From contig OX328106.1 in NCBI GenBank assembly GCA_946811185.2, positions 32,424,426 through 32,488,425 on the forward strand: a DNA stretch of 64,000 bases, given 5' to 3'. Source of the DNA: Hippopus hippopus. Lineage: Eukaryota > Mollusca > Bivalvia > Cardiida > Cardiidae. Of the stretch, positions 43,965 to 54,620 are shown piece after piece; the first letter of the stretch is position 1, and every line of letters starts with the position of its first letter. A model generated the notes under the pieces. The model saw nothing but the letters and a program-made list of their open reading frames with translations. It made no database searches and was not told the origin of the DNA. A program made the position numbers and the translations under genes.

Positions 43965-44165
43965 GCCGAGCCCGATAGCCTAGTTAGGAACGTACAAGGC
44001 TTAAAATCCAGAGTCGGGAGTTCGATTCCAAATTCTTTCCCATGCTTGACCGTAATGATTGTGACAAGGTTGAGTCCTCTTCTTATGCTGAAGGTTGTTT
44101 AGGGGATGTTTATGTGCGAAAGCGTCCAGTGGCTCAGGCAGAATGTTGTGCATGTTTTGTTTAGA
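43965..44165 (+). mobile_element. SINE S2, copy b, 3'-truncated
   Basis: Head GCCGAGCCCGATAGCCTAG, B box GAGTTCGATTCC at 44018-44029, and a body with GTGCGAAAGCGTCCAGTGGC. It stops before the GATATAACTGAAATAATG tail. Confidence 0.65.
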
Positions 44166-45139
44166 TTTTTAAAATCTGTCAGTTTTAGTAGAGTGTGTTT
44201 TCAGGCTTCGAAAGACGCCGAGTTTATTTATTCGGCAGACTTTAAAGGTCTAATAAAAGAAAACTGACATTTTTTATTTGAATTTATATCAACATTACCA
44301 GCTGTTATGTTTCTTTATTCTCCGTGGACTACTTACGATATATAGTAAACATAGAAGTTTTTAAACGCTTGTGACCAACTGTTATATATCAAATGTTAAT
44401 ATCGACGTAAAGAATACATTTGGAATACCAGGAAAAAAGATCTGTCATAAATATTCCCTTATTCTATTAGATTCGGGTATCTGCCTCACTATAACCAAGT
44501 AGATCGTCCAAATTGGGCAATCAAAAACAATTACGAGATATAAAAATAATGTTATTTTTTGTTTTTATTTGCTCATTTCGACTTAATTTTTGAAGAAATG
44601 CACTCCACTCCATAACCAGAATTAAAGTGTTATTTGAATGACTTTTTTTTAAGATGCGTCGAATCCCAGTTGTATGGTTTCAAACCTTAAGTGACTTCAC
44701 AAGGAAAGTAGAAAGCGTCTTAAACGATAAAAAAAGGCATGGAATAATTAGCATCTTTGCAAAGTACTATTCAAGTCTTTGAAAATAAACGTCAGTTTGT
44801 ACAGGGTTGGGATTAAGGAAAAAAGTCACCTTTAATGGATTGTATAGGGCAATCGAATATGCGATATGGTTAACTTTTTATCTATTTACATTCTATTTCA
44901 CTTGCTCCCTACATCAGAAAACACTCTAACTCTATTCAACCAATAATGCACAGAGCATGAATTTCGTTACTTTTCCAGAATTCATGAAGATGAAGACTAG
45001 ATTGAATAATCAGGACAGTTACATTTTAGGTTATACTTCCCGATTGTATGTTAATTTTTTTCTGGGAAAAATAGCTTTGGCTTTTACCATCCATTCTTTT
45101 TTTATTTGCCTTTGTAAATTAATAAATACCAAAATAAGC
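44166..45139. other. Unassigned AT-rich region
   Basis: 970 bp. No gene or repeat family recognised. Confidence 0.35.
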
Positions 45140-45700
45140 TTAAAGGTGGCTCTCAGATTTTGGGACGAAAATTTTACAAAAATCCAAAAAAATCATCCTT
45201 ATACTCCCAAAGCCTTTTAATTTTCATTCATAAAACCCAGTAGCCGAAACCCATCCGACAACAAGAGAAATTAGAGATTTAGTACGGCCCAGGTCGACAC
45301 CGACGGGAACACGGTCTATTTTTAAATGAGCAACTCGCTCATTTACATACCAGAAATACACAGACGAAGCTTCAAACATAGCGTTTGAAGAAGACATTAT
45401 GGAAAATAATTACATGTTTGTTATGTTATGGAATTTAAGCGTCATTAGCCCCATGCCAGTCACTTGACATTCCCACAATGCTTTTTTGATTTCTGGCGCG
45501 AAATCTAAAAATAACCTTAAGAGGCTACATAGCCCTTTAAGGGAACACCATCAAATTTTTTTTTTTTTTTTTTTGTAATTTTATGATCCTTAATTATTGA
45601 TGATTTGTATTGTTTTTTCATATAAATTTCAGTGATATATATATATTTTTTAATTTGGTGAGATATGAAAAATCTAAATACCCACCTTTAACGATTACTG
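45140..45700. mobile_element. Possible 560-bp element with short inverted ends
   Basis: TTAAAGGTGGCTCTCAGATTTT at the left (quoted in part: TTAAAGGTGGC) and ATCTAAATACCCACCTTTAA at the right are inverted over about 20 bp with mismatches. Only one copy is visible. Confidence 0.35.
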
Positions 45701-46316
45701 TCAAGACCCCTGTTGACGGTATTTCGAAAAGTCAAATCACCAGAACGATGAATTCTGCGGAGACAAATAAAGCTTAAAAATAGCTTCATTAACGAAGCAT
45801 TTGTAGGACTCTGATGAATCGTAACCGGAAGCCATTCATCATTTGTTCACAGATGTCACTGTATGTATTAGCCCGTTATATTTGTCTTATTCTGTGTTCT
45901 CCAAAAGTTCACACAAAAATAGTCCAGGTGTCTCTGTTTTCGGTCGAAATTTTCTTTAAGGGGCCCATTGTGATTTTTGCAGCAAATCCAAATTAACACT
46001 GATAAATACTGCTAGATAATGTATATTTTTTTCTGTGCAAGAATTAAAATATTCGGTTGGTCCTACTCCGTAATAAAGTGCAGTTTGGGTGTTAAAACAA
46101 GGGATGATATCTTTTAACTCATAGTCCTGTCTATTTCTATGGCACCAAATATGACATCATCGTACTTAGGACTATTTGAGTACGATCCTACATGACATGT
46201 TATTGATCATGCGATCATGCGAAATTCCCCGAAGCGTTCGCTTGGCGGGAGGGCTAAAGATTACTTTAGACGCGGGGTGTCCGATCAAGGAAATACCCCT
46301 TTAAAATCTTTTTTTT
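45701..46316. other. Unassigned spacer
   Basis: 615 bp. No gene or repeat family recognised. Confidence 0.35.
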
Positions 46317-46545
46317 TTAACTCTTTACCAAATGACAAAATTATAGACTGGTCCAAATTTAAAGCATTTGCAGACGACAAAATAAATGTGGCTGAAAAAT
46401 TGAAATTCGGTTTGGGAAGGGTAGAAAACATAGTGGGAAAAAGAGAAAATGCTGGTTACCAGCATTTTCTCCTTTTCCCACAATGTTTTCAAAAGGCTTC
46501 TTTCTCAGGGTGGTTAAAATTCGGGACTGTGTGGTAAAGCGTTAA
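46317..46545 (-). mobile_element. MITE-C, reverse orientation, full length
   Basis: TTAACTCTTTACCAAATGAC to GACTGTGTGGTAAAGCGTTAA. The hairpin is near-perfect (GAAAATGCTGGTTACCAGCA) at about 46445-46485. The 106-codon frame starting at 46217 is this repeat. Confidence 0.9.
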
Positions 46546-46689
46546 CATTGTCCTTTCGCAAACGTTGATGGTTAGCCAGTTATTGCCTGTCTGTTTCCAG
46601 CCACAAAACATTTCTAAAGTTTGGTGTCATTATAAAGATCTGGATAACCCCTTTGAATATGTGACAACGTCTGCTTTGCGTGGAAAATA

Positions 46690-47215
46690 ATTTTATCATA
46701 TAACTGCCCTTGTTTTCAGTGTAATACAACTACTACGATTTTATTTTTACCTTGCGCAAGGTTGAGCAGTTAGTGCTGTATTTGGTCACCACCTCTTTAA
46801 ACATGCGCCTGATTTCTAAGACATTGCCGACCCAGATTGCTTTGCGAACTCAACTGTCAAAATCCGTGAACGTGACAAAGCTGCGCATTTTTTTTTACAT
46901 CTTAAGATTTAAAACAAAATCATTGAATGAACATCTTTTGGAACTGTTTTAATCCGTTAAGTATACAGCTGTCAAAGAAGCAAATAAGCTTAATGTAAAT
47001 TATGTAGGCTTATTTTTAACATATTGTGAACTATAATTTTTGATATACGATTATGTGGCAAAAAGAGTCTATTATTTATTGGCTTTTGAGGTAAAACTTT
47101 ATTTAACTCGTCAAAAAAAGTAATTAAGCTGGCCAAAGGGTGACTTCATACTATTTTTTCTAGACTCTTTTAATAAAATTTTATCTCATATGTCAACTCA
47201 TGTCAAATCCTATAT
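46690..47215 (+). repeat. Dispersed repeat L, copy 1
   Basis: CTTGTTTTCAGTGTAATACA at the left, ATTATGTGGCAAAAAGAGTC and GAGGTAAAACTTTATTTAAC in the right part, then the inverted GACTCTTTTAATAAAATTTT. Related copies: 54190-54620 (-), 58600-58840 and 58905-59640 (+), with a fragment at about 51200-51420. The internal inverted repeat suggests a DNA element. Confidence 0.55.
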
Positions 47216-47331
47216 AAGAATTTATCTTTCCCACAGCACACCTAATAAATAACATAAAGGAAAATCCACGTTAATTTAGAACTCAGTTTATTTGAAATGG
47301 TAAAACGTTCCAATAATCGTTCAATCTAGGT

Positions 47332-47535
47332 ATTAGCCCATTACCATTGAGTATTGTAAGGCGAGAAGCTTTTAAAAACATTGTGGAAAAAGGAGAAAGT
47401 CCTACTAGCGTTTTCGTCATTTGCCACAATGTTTACTAACCTTTCGAGGACAAATCCCAACATTTGAGCCACATTTTATTTGTCGTCTGCAAATGCTTTC
47501 AATAACGACAATATGTTGTCGTCTGGAAAAAGTTA
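47332..47535 (+). mobile_element. MITE-C, worn ends
   Basis: CCCATTACCATTGAGTATTG to TTGTCGTCTGGAAAAAGTTA. One hairpin arm is altered to AGTCCTACTAGCG. Confidence 0.7.
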
Positions 47536-47656
47536 CGACATTTCCGATAGTACGAGTAGAAACTTTGCAGTAATGATGAAATAAGCCTATACTAACAAGC
47601 AGAATGCCCATCCCCTAACTCCTTCTGTACACAAACTTCCTTGATTATACATAATA

Positions 47657-47928
47657 TGAACCATGCTCTGTGAAAAGGGGGCTTAATGCATCTGCAAAAA
47701 GTATCGACCCATGTCAGCCTGCGCGGAATGCGCAGGCTGACATGAGTCGAAACGTTTTGCTGTTGGTCAATTTTATGGATGTCCAAGGACCATTCTATCA
47801 CATGATTCAGTCAATTGTTAGACCGTATTGATTTTATAGATTTTATAGATCCCTAATTACTAGATGACTTGCTTGGCATAATGCATCACGGAGATGCGTT
47901 AAGCCCCCTTTTGCCAGAGCATGGCTCA
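47657..47928 (+). mobile_element. MITE-E, best full-length copy
   Basis: About 272 bp. The ends are inverted over about 36 bp: TGAACCATGCTCTGTGAAAA with GGGGGCTTAATGCATC, against GATGCGTTAAGCCCCC with GCCAGAGCATGGCTCA. An AGCCTGCGCGGAATGCGCAG hairpin sits near the left end. Superfamily not determined. Confidence 0.85.
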
Positions 47929-47987
47929 ATTATATTACTTTGCAGCACTCTTTCCATTTATAAAACATTGGGCTTTCCAGTGCATAG

Positions 47988-48215
47988 AAACTCTTTATCT
48001 GGCGATAATATTTTAGACTTTTCCAAACTGAAAGCATTTGCAGACGACAAACCTGATAGTGCCAAAACGGTGGGAAGCGTCGTTGCAAATGTTATAAATA
48101 CTGCGGGAAAAGGAAAAAAAATTGTGGTTACTTGAATTTTCTATTTTCTCACAATCTTTTCAAATGCCCACTTCATTGTGTCATCAAAACTTGAAATTAT
48201 CTGATAAAGAGTGAA
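47988..48215 (-). mobile_element. MITE-C, reverse orientation, damaged hairpin
   Basis: AACTCTTTATCTGGCGATAA to TATCTGATAAAGAGTGAAC. GCATTTGCAGACGACAAACC is intact. The hairpin is reduced to GGGAAAAGGAAAAAAAATTG. Confidence 0.75.
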
Positions 48216-48235
48216 CTATCTTTTACTGCCAACTA

Positions 48236-48860
48236 TACTCAGTTCCATAAATAAGTGTGCACTTAATTTTCTTTTATTTCTCGTCGCATGTTTTACTGAA
48301 GACCAACAAATTTGGTATCATACTTTAGTTCCGAGTCTTTAGAAAATGCCAGGCTAATCAGATTTTGACTAACAGACAATTTAAGTTAGGTTTTTGCAGT
48401 TTAAATGAAAGTGGTACTAAAATCAAAGTTGCAAAAGTACTCAAAGACTAAGGTAACATTAAAGTTAGGTTTTGGCCGCCGCTCTCGTTCAGGAATGGAA
48501 TAACATTCCTGATGCAATGATTTTACGTTATGTAAGGTCTATGCGACGTCGAATAATTGCCTGTATCGACAGCAGAGGTGGCCATACAAGATATTGATTG
48601 AACAATTACAAGAACTTTAAGAAAAACCTAACTTTAATGTTACCTTAGTCTTTGAGTACTTTTGCCACTTTGATTTTAGTACCACCTTCATTTAAACTGC
48701 AAAAACCTAACTTAAACTTTCTGTTAGTCAAAATCTGATTAGCCTAGCATTTTCTAAAGACTCTGAACTAAAGTATGATACCAAATTTGTTGGTCTTCAG
48801 TAAAACATGCGACGAGAAATAAAAGAAAATTAAGTGCTCACTTATTTATGGAACTGAGTA
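48236..48860 (+). mobile_element. Tc1/mariner foldback element, 625 bp, with TA duplication
   Basis: Two nearly perfect inverted arms of about 238 bp (48236-48473 and 48623-48860) begin TACTCAGTTCCATAAATAAG and end with its complement. They are flanked by TA (48234-48235 and 48861-48862), the Tc1/mariner target. Only 150 bp lies between the arms. A MITE-C ends 20 bp to the left. Confidence 0.9.
48475..48597 (+). pseudogene. Tc1-type transposase C-terminal 40 codons
   Basis: Reads ALVQEWNNIPDAMI, then RYVRSMRRRIIACIDSRGG and HTRY, then TGA. Tc1-family transposases usually end EEWxxIPxxxxxxLVxSMRRRxxAVIxARGGHTRY-like. The catalytic DDE part is absent, so the element must have been mobilised by a complete relative. 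The frame is open from 48475 to the stop. Confidence 0.85.
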
Positions 48861-49059
48861 TATATGTAGGTCAGGTCGATTTTTAGACCCAAATCATAAA
48901 GACCAAGAAAAAATCGACCTCTTTAGTAGTACCTATTTCCTCTTTGCAAGACAGACAAAATTTAGTCAAATTTAGTGTATCTCAAAGAATGGGAATCGTC
49001 TATGAAATTGTAAATGACATTCATAGAAAAATGAAAATTACTTGTTACTGTAGCAATTG

Positions 49060-49131
49060 TACTTTTCCAACAATGTTTTGAATGCCTTCTTCTTTAGGAC
49101 CGTCAGAACATTTTTTTTTTTGTAAAGGATA
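49060..49131 (-). mobile_element. MITE-C fragment
   Basis: CTTTTCCAACAATGTTTTGA and CCTTCTTCTTTAGGACCGTC, one half of the element only. Confidence 0.55.
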
Positions 49132-49246
49132 ACCTCCTTTGCTGCCAAATAAATAAGTTAGGTTTTTTAGGACTAACAGTGGAATGCCATTGTTTTTTAA
49201 AAAGGAAGTTTTGGCGAAAGATTAGCGTCAGGAAACGAACAATATA

Positions 49247-49509
49247 TGGCTTGCATCACGCGAAAAGAGGCATTCGGACATTTGCGTAAATTGTCGTCTC
49301 GGATCAGCCTGCACAGTCCGCACAGCCTAATCCGAGACGGCACTTTAGGACTACATTAGATTTTGTGCTACAGTAGACTTGGACGAAACATAAAATTACA
49401 TAAAAACGGAAAGTGTCGTTTCGGATTAGCCTGCGCGGACTGCGCAGGCTGATCCGAGACGACACTTTACGCTAATGTCCATATGTCCATTTTCGCGTGT
49501 TACATGCCA
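49247..49509. mobile_element. MITE-D copy 3
   Basis: TGGCTTGCATCACGCGAAAA to TTTCGCGTGTTACATGCCA. Both hairpins remain foldable; the first is mutated at AGCCTGCACAGTCCGCACAG. Confidence 0.85.
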
Positions 49510-49576
49510 TTAAGAACAAATTTTAGACTGCACTTCCTGTGTCGCCATAAAAGCTGTTAAAGTCGCAACTAATATG

Positions 49577-49994
49577 TAACCTTTTACCAAATGTTCCCAG
49601 GATGTGTGCTCGGTTGTGAGGTAGGGCGTCGGTCTCGTAACAATAAGGTCCCGAGTTCGATACCCTAGAGCAGGTGTCACCTTTTGGACTGTTCATTGGC
49701 CCACACAATCGGCTCGAGTACCAGAGTAGTTCCCAAGAAGCAGAATCGAGAGAGATTAGTATAAGAACTTGTTTTTCAATCGATGTAAAATAAATATGTT
49801 TAAACTAACTTTCCCAAGTGTTACCAACCCTAAGAGAGAATCATTTGGAAAACACTTCTCCTTTTCCCACAATGTTTTCTACCCTTTCTTAAACTTAACG
49901 TATTATTTAGGCTACTCTTAATTTGTCTTCTGCAAATGCTCTCAAATTGGAGGAGTCTAAAGTATTGTCGGCTAGTAAAGAGCTAGAGGGTTAA
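49577..49994 (+). mobile_element. MITE-C split by SINE S4
   Basis: TAACCTTTTACCAAATG before the SINE, then CCAACCCTAAGAGAGAATC and TTCTGCAAATGCTCTCAAAT after it. The first hairpin arm is lost. TTCCCA flanks the SINE at 49594-49599 and 49811-49816. Confidence 0.8.
49600..49810 (+). mobile_element. SINE S4 copy b, with LINE-1-type 3' tail
   Basis: tRNA-like head with GCTCGGTTGTGAGGTAGGG, B box GAGTTCGATACCC near 49653, body with GAGAGAGATTAGTATAAG, and tail AAATATGTTTAAACTAAC (49792-49809), identical over 18 bases to LINE-1 27671-27688. About 210 bp. Confidence 0.85.
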
Positions 49995-51494
49995 CTCTCG
50001 TTTCAGAAAAATGCTTAATTCAATTATCACTGACATCGAAAACCGCAATAGCCAAACCATCCTAGCCGATTAGTATCATGTAAGGTCTGAAAAAATTGAA
50101 TTTTGAAAATGTAATGGGGCTACAAATTCGTTTTACTTCAATGGATTTTTAGCATGGTGGCGTCAGTCGTTCTACCATTGAAGTAGATCAGTGCGAATAT
50201 TTTCCAGGCAAATTGGGCTTTCAAAGCTTTATCAGTTTCATCTTTGCGAAATAAAATTTGCTGATAATTGCTTACAAAGTACTTTTATTTTTACCATTTG
50301 CACTTGATGTTTCTGACTTTAAAGCGTATTTCAGACACAACGTCTCAAACTGCTTTGCTAAACTTGAAAGCAACAGTTTAGCTAGCGTGTGATAGCGACA
50401 CATTGCTGGTAGTAGATTTACATAGTTTAAATGGTTGAGACTCTTAACCGTAAATCTCCTATTAGGGGGTCTTGGGAACTTGAAATTGGGAAAAAAGTCA
50501 CATAAAACCGTGAAAATGGGAAATTTGTGCGATGCAATTTTCGGCCTTGAAACTGAAGCTTCCCCCAAATGTGACACAGGTTGCTGGTATCAGCCCAGCT
50601 GTATTTATTGAACCGTCAAGTTGACACGATACTTGATAAGTCCTCAGCCGCTAAAGCTCGATAGAATTCGTTGCAACAGTTAATCAGTGAAAGAACTGAG
50701 CGCCAGAAATAATCTGTATTTATTTTCTACTTCGATATATGAAGTTCTTAATGCCGAGTGCATATATATTTTGCCATGTCTGAAAAAATTGCGAACGCAA
50801 TTTGGCTCTATTCAGAGATGCTGCCACGGAACGCATCAATGGCTTTAATTTATCAACACCGACAAAGTTTCTATGAATGAGCAGTTCAACTGAATGAAAC
50901 TAATGCCTGTCGGAGTTTCATGCATGCTAGATCTATACGAGACAAAGTTATTATCATATGAGCTCCTTGTACATAATATTCAGCAGTTGAATTTCACATT
51001 AAAATCTCATCTACGACGTTTGCAAAGAGTATGCTTATTGTGGTACCATTAAATCAGGACATAGGTTCCCTTGAAATGGTATAACGTTACATGTATATCA
51101 CTCGATAACAGTAAGCACGAAAGACAGATAAAAGCCGTTTACTTTAACAGTTCGTTAAATTTCAGAAAGTTTTTCTTTTTAATCCTATAGTCTTTCTAGT
51201 TTTCACTTAAGCCATTACGAATTTTCTTATCTTGCACATGTTTAAGATAATCATTATATGACGTCATACGTTACGTCATCTTACATTACTTTCAGAGAAG
51301 TGGGTCTTATATTACTTTCAGAGAAGTGAGTTTTATTCATGGAAATTCCCACTTACATGTGTATGTTTTCAAATATTCTGACCTAATGTCAGAGTAATTT
51401 ACAGCATGTTTGACATAATAGGTCAATATCACGCTTCACGTCCTGAGAAACCTGGTAACTATCTACAATGTTCGCAAAACCATCACTCCATCAT
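49995..51494. other. Unassigned 1.5-kb region with an L-repeat fragment
   Basis: Bases 51200-51420 carry CCATTACGAATTTTCTTATC and CTTTCAGAGAAGTG words shared with the L repeats. The rest is unassigned. The 101-codon minus-strand frame 50272-50577 has no known motif. Confidence 0.4.
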
Positions 51495-52015
51495 AAGCCA
51501 AGCCTCGTAGCTCAGTTAGTAATGTGCTTGGCTTGAAATCAAGGGGTTGCTTCTTCAAGTCCCTAGCTCGGCAAATATCCTTCCGAGGATTGATGATTGT
51601 CATTGCAACTGAATTAACTTTTTACCACACAATTCCGAGTTTAAACGACACTGAGGAATAATGCTTTTGGAAACATTTTATGAAAATATGAAAATGCTGA
51701 TAACCATCATTTTCTCCTTTTTCCAAAACGTTTTCTTTTTTCTCTGTCAAATTCAAATTCAGTTATTTGAACTAATGTTTTATCTACAAATCTTTTCCAT
51801 TTGGATATGTCTAAAAAATCATTTTGTGATAAAGGGTTTATTCTGCTCTCACCGTTGAACATTCTCTCCAGGATGATTAAGTGGGACAGCAAATGTTTTG
51901 GAAAGATTTTGTGTGAAAAATTGTAAACAGAAATTTCGGGAGAGTATGGATAGGTGGACTAGCCGGCGCGATATAACTGAAATGATGTTAAAAACGGCGT
52001 TGAATAATATATAAA
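51495..52015 (+). mobile_element. SINE S2, copy c, split by MITE-C
   Basis: Head AGCCTCGTAGCTCAGTTAG to GATTGTCATTGCAACTGAA on the left. On the right, GTGGACTAGCCGGCGCGATA with TAACTGAAATGATGTT and an AT-rich tail. MITE-C occupies 51614-51840. Confidence 0.75.
51614..51840 (+). mobile_element. MITE-C nested in SINE S2
   Basis: TTAACTTTTTACCACACAAT to TTTTGTGATAAAGGGTTTA. The flanks are TTAA and decayed TTTA. Frames at 51661-51892 are its shadows. Confidence 0.8.
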
Positions 52016-52394
52016 AAGAAACTCACAACGATAATAGAAAAGTTAATGCAATGTCAATGATTTATTTAATTTGTGTGGTGAATTTGCCCGCCAGCTTTCT
52101 GATAAATTGAACAAAATTGAGCAATAACAATCTTTTATTGGGGGAAACGATAAATATTCCTTAGGCCTCTGAATGTGTCTTATATATCAGACCGTTTTCT
52201 CGAGATTATTTTCCAAGATAATTTTTCTGCCTTTCTGAAAAAAAAAAAGCTATCATTACTCCATATTCTGCCAGTCTACCTTAACTGTACACAAAGGATC
52301 TATTTTAATAAAAGAGACAAACAATTAATGTTATTAAGAAGTCTTTGGCGAGCTTGATAACATTTTTTGGTGAAGACAAGTATCAAATTAACTA
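52016..52394. other. Unassigned spacer
   Basis: 380 bp of AT-rich sequence. No gene or repeat family recognised. Confidence 0.35.
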
Positions 52395-52602
52395 GTTGTA
52401 ATGATGATTTCTGTTTTTAGTAAGGTAGAAAAACTGTGGGAAAAGGAGAAAATGTTGGTTACAAGCACTCAAACAAATTGAAAGTATTTGCAGACGACAA
52501 ATTTAATGTAGCTCTTACGATGATTTCTGTCTTTGATAGAGAAACAAACTCCTATGATAAAAAAAAAACAATTGCTTTCGAGATTGTGTGGTAAAGAGTT
52601 AA
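52395..52602 (-). mobile_element. MITE-C, rearranged
   Basis: GGGAAAAGGAGAAAATGTTG precedes GTATTTGCAGACGACAAATT, the reverse of normal order for this orientation, and the element ends GATTGTGTGGTAAAGAGTTAA. An internal inversion or recombination between copies would explain it. Its right TTAA is also the left TTAA of the next MITE-A. Confidence 0.65.
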
Positions 52603-52813
52603 CCCTTAGGCTGCTACTGAGAGCGACTCACTGACCTTTTGCAGACAGCGTAGATCAAGATCAGACTGCATAGAACGTGCAGTCTGATCTTGGATCTACA
52701 CTGTCCGATTAGGAGATACCTTTCCTCCAAAAATAGCTTTGAAATAGGAAAATTTGGGTTTTTACTATCGGCTTTAAAGTTTCATTTATTTTATTTGGCA
52801 GGATAAGGGTTAA
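52599..52813 (+). mobile_element. MITE-A, full length, sharing TTAA with MITE-C
   Basis: TTAACCCTTAGGCTGCTACT to TGGCAGGATAAGGGTTAA with an intact hairpin at about 52658-52695. Confidence 0.9.
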
Positions 52814-52950
52814 ACGGCGGAAAAAAACATAACATATCCAACCAACGATGAAAACCAAGATAATCCGTTTTCTTTTTTTTTGTAGCGGAAAAATGTCAGA
52901 GTATCGGAGAGGGTAAATCCACGACCAGGGTACATATTCACCACCCACTC

Positions 52951-53179
52951 TTAACCCTTTACCCAACAATTCCTGGTTTTTACGACCCAGAGGAAGAAGC
53001 CTTCTGAAAACATTGTGGGAAAAGGAGAAAATGCTGGTAACCAGCATTTTCTCCTTTTCCAACAATGTTTTCTACTCTTCTAAAGTCAAGTTTCATTTTT
53101 TGAGTCAAGTTTATTTTGTCGTCTGCAAATGCTTTCAATTTGTTCTAGTCCCAAGTTTTGTTGTATGGTAAAGAGTTAA
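52951..53179 (+). mobile_element. MITE-C inside MITE-H, joined to MITE-B
   Basis: TTAACCCTTTACCCAACAAT to TTGTATGGTAAAGAGTTAA. The hairpin is perfect around 53018-53060 (AAAATGCTGGTAACCAGCAT). Confidence 0.9.
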
Positions 53180-53388
53180 CTCTTTCATCGCCAAATATTT
53201 CAGCTCGACCCATTTTGACGGCTGCAAATACAATCCTATAATTTTCAGAAAGATTTTTATATTACAGGCTTGACTACAGAAACGGATGGCATAGGTCCAA
53301 GATTAGACTGCACGTTCTGTGCAGTCTTATCTTGATCTATGCCGTCCGCAAAAGCAGCCAATTTTGCCTGTGACGCCGAAAGGGTTAA
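53176..53388 (+). mobile_element. MITE-B inside MITE-H, joined to MITE-C
   Basis: TTAACTCTTTCATCGCC to GACGCCGAAAGGGTTAA, with the hairpin at about 53299-53335. The single TTAA at 53176-53179 serves as the end of both elements. Confidence 0.9.
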
Positions 53389-53825
53389 TAACATTTTAAG
53401 TCTAGTTCTAGATTAAGAAAGTAAATCGACTTCTGATTGGCTAAACCATTTGGTATAGCTAATCAAAAGTTGTGTTACTTTCACACTTGGAAAATTCTGT
53501 AAAAAGACTAAGAAAGTTCTTAAGAATGGTTGATGAAGACGGGTCTTGATTGCACATTCAGTAAAGTTCATATATCCACTCAGACCTTTTCCTTCATATT
53601 TTCGATGCGTAATTTTCAAAGTTCCAACGAAATTTTTCAAATCTGACCTTGCTTTTCGTTTGAAAAGTTCATAAAATAAGAATAAAAGACAATTTCTGTC
53701 AATCAATTTTCACTCTAACAGGATGCTCTGAGCATTAAATTGCACCAAGCTGAAACACTGAACCTGCTTCGTTAATGGGGGATTTAATAGGTTTGTCGCA
53801 GGCAACATTTAATTGGTTCGACCCA

Positions 53826-53842
53826 GAGAGGGAGAGAGAGAG

Positions 53843-53917
<75 letters not shown>

Positions 53918-53962
53918 TTGAGTGAGTGACAGGCTGACAGACGGTCGGACGGACGGACGGAC
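53826..53962. repeat. Compound microsatellite (GA)n, (GAAA)n, GGAC-rich
   Basis: Long GAGAGA runs with three or four GAAA units, then (GGAC)n-like sequence. The 85- and 96-codon minus-strand frames here encode Ser-Leu runs and are artefacts. Confidence 0.9.
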
Positions 53963-54189
53963 TGTGAGGGCGATATATTTAGAAAGGGCCAAATACCTTC
54001 TTTTACAGATTTAATTTCTAAACCAGTGGAATTTAAAAAAAAAATGTTTTTTTTTTCTCGGATAGAAAATAGATTCTTCGTTTTATTACGTTTTACCAAC
54101 CAGACCAGACCAAACCAAGGGCTGGAGACAATATTCTGTTCTGTATTTTAACCATGCCGTTGGTGAATAGTCTAATGGAAATCAGTTGA

Positions 54190-54620
54190 CGAGATATATA
54201 GGATTTTACATGAGTTGGTATTTGAGATAAAACTTGATTAAACGAGTCTTGAAAGAATGTTAGTAAGCGAGCCTTTTACTACCTTAAAACACCTTTTTTT
54301 TGTAGTCCAGTTTGATTAAATTTCATCTCAAAAGCCTACTCATGTCAGATTCAATTTATCACATAGTACACATACTTATATCTTGCAAATTATATGCCAT
54401 TCAAAACCACACATGCATACGTGGTAATTTCCACAAATAAAACCAGTATCACTTCTCTGAAGGAAGTATAAAATGACATCACATATGACGTTGAAAAATC
54501 TTAGCTGAAACGTGTCTAAGATGAGGAAATTCGTAATGGTTATATCAAAACGTCTTTCCTTGCAATTCATTGTTTTCTAAAATTCGATGACAGTACTCAC
54601 CTCTATGTTTTTGTCTTATC
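54190..54620 (-). repeat. Dispersed repeat L, copy 2
   Basis: GAGATAAAACTTGATTAAAC with GAGTCTTGAAAGAATGTTAG, and later GATGAGGAAATTCGTAATGG, correspond to the L words in reverse order. Confidence 0.5.

Larger units (their letters stand above)
52924..53547. mobile_element. MITE-H split by MITE-C plus MITE-B
   Basis: ACCAGGGTACATATTCACC at the left and GAATGGTTGATGAAGACGG at the right are the H ends. The hairpin GATTGGCTAAACC is near 53437. MITE-C and MITE-B together (52951-53388) fill the TTAA near its left end. Confidence 0.85.

Noticed and set aside
52709..53065. 118-codon minus-strand frame
   Set aside because: Crosses MITE-A, MITE-H and MITE-C; it has no independent coding signal.
53735..54099. 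85- and 96-codon minus-strand frames
   Set aside because: They are Ser-Leu translations of the (GA)n microsatellite at 53826-53962, with no domain.
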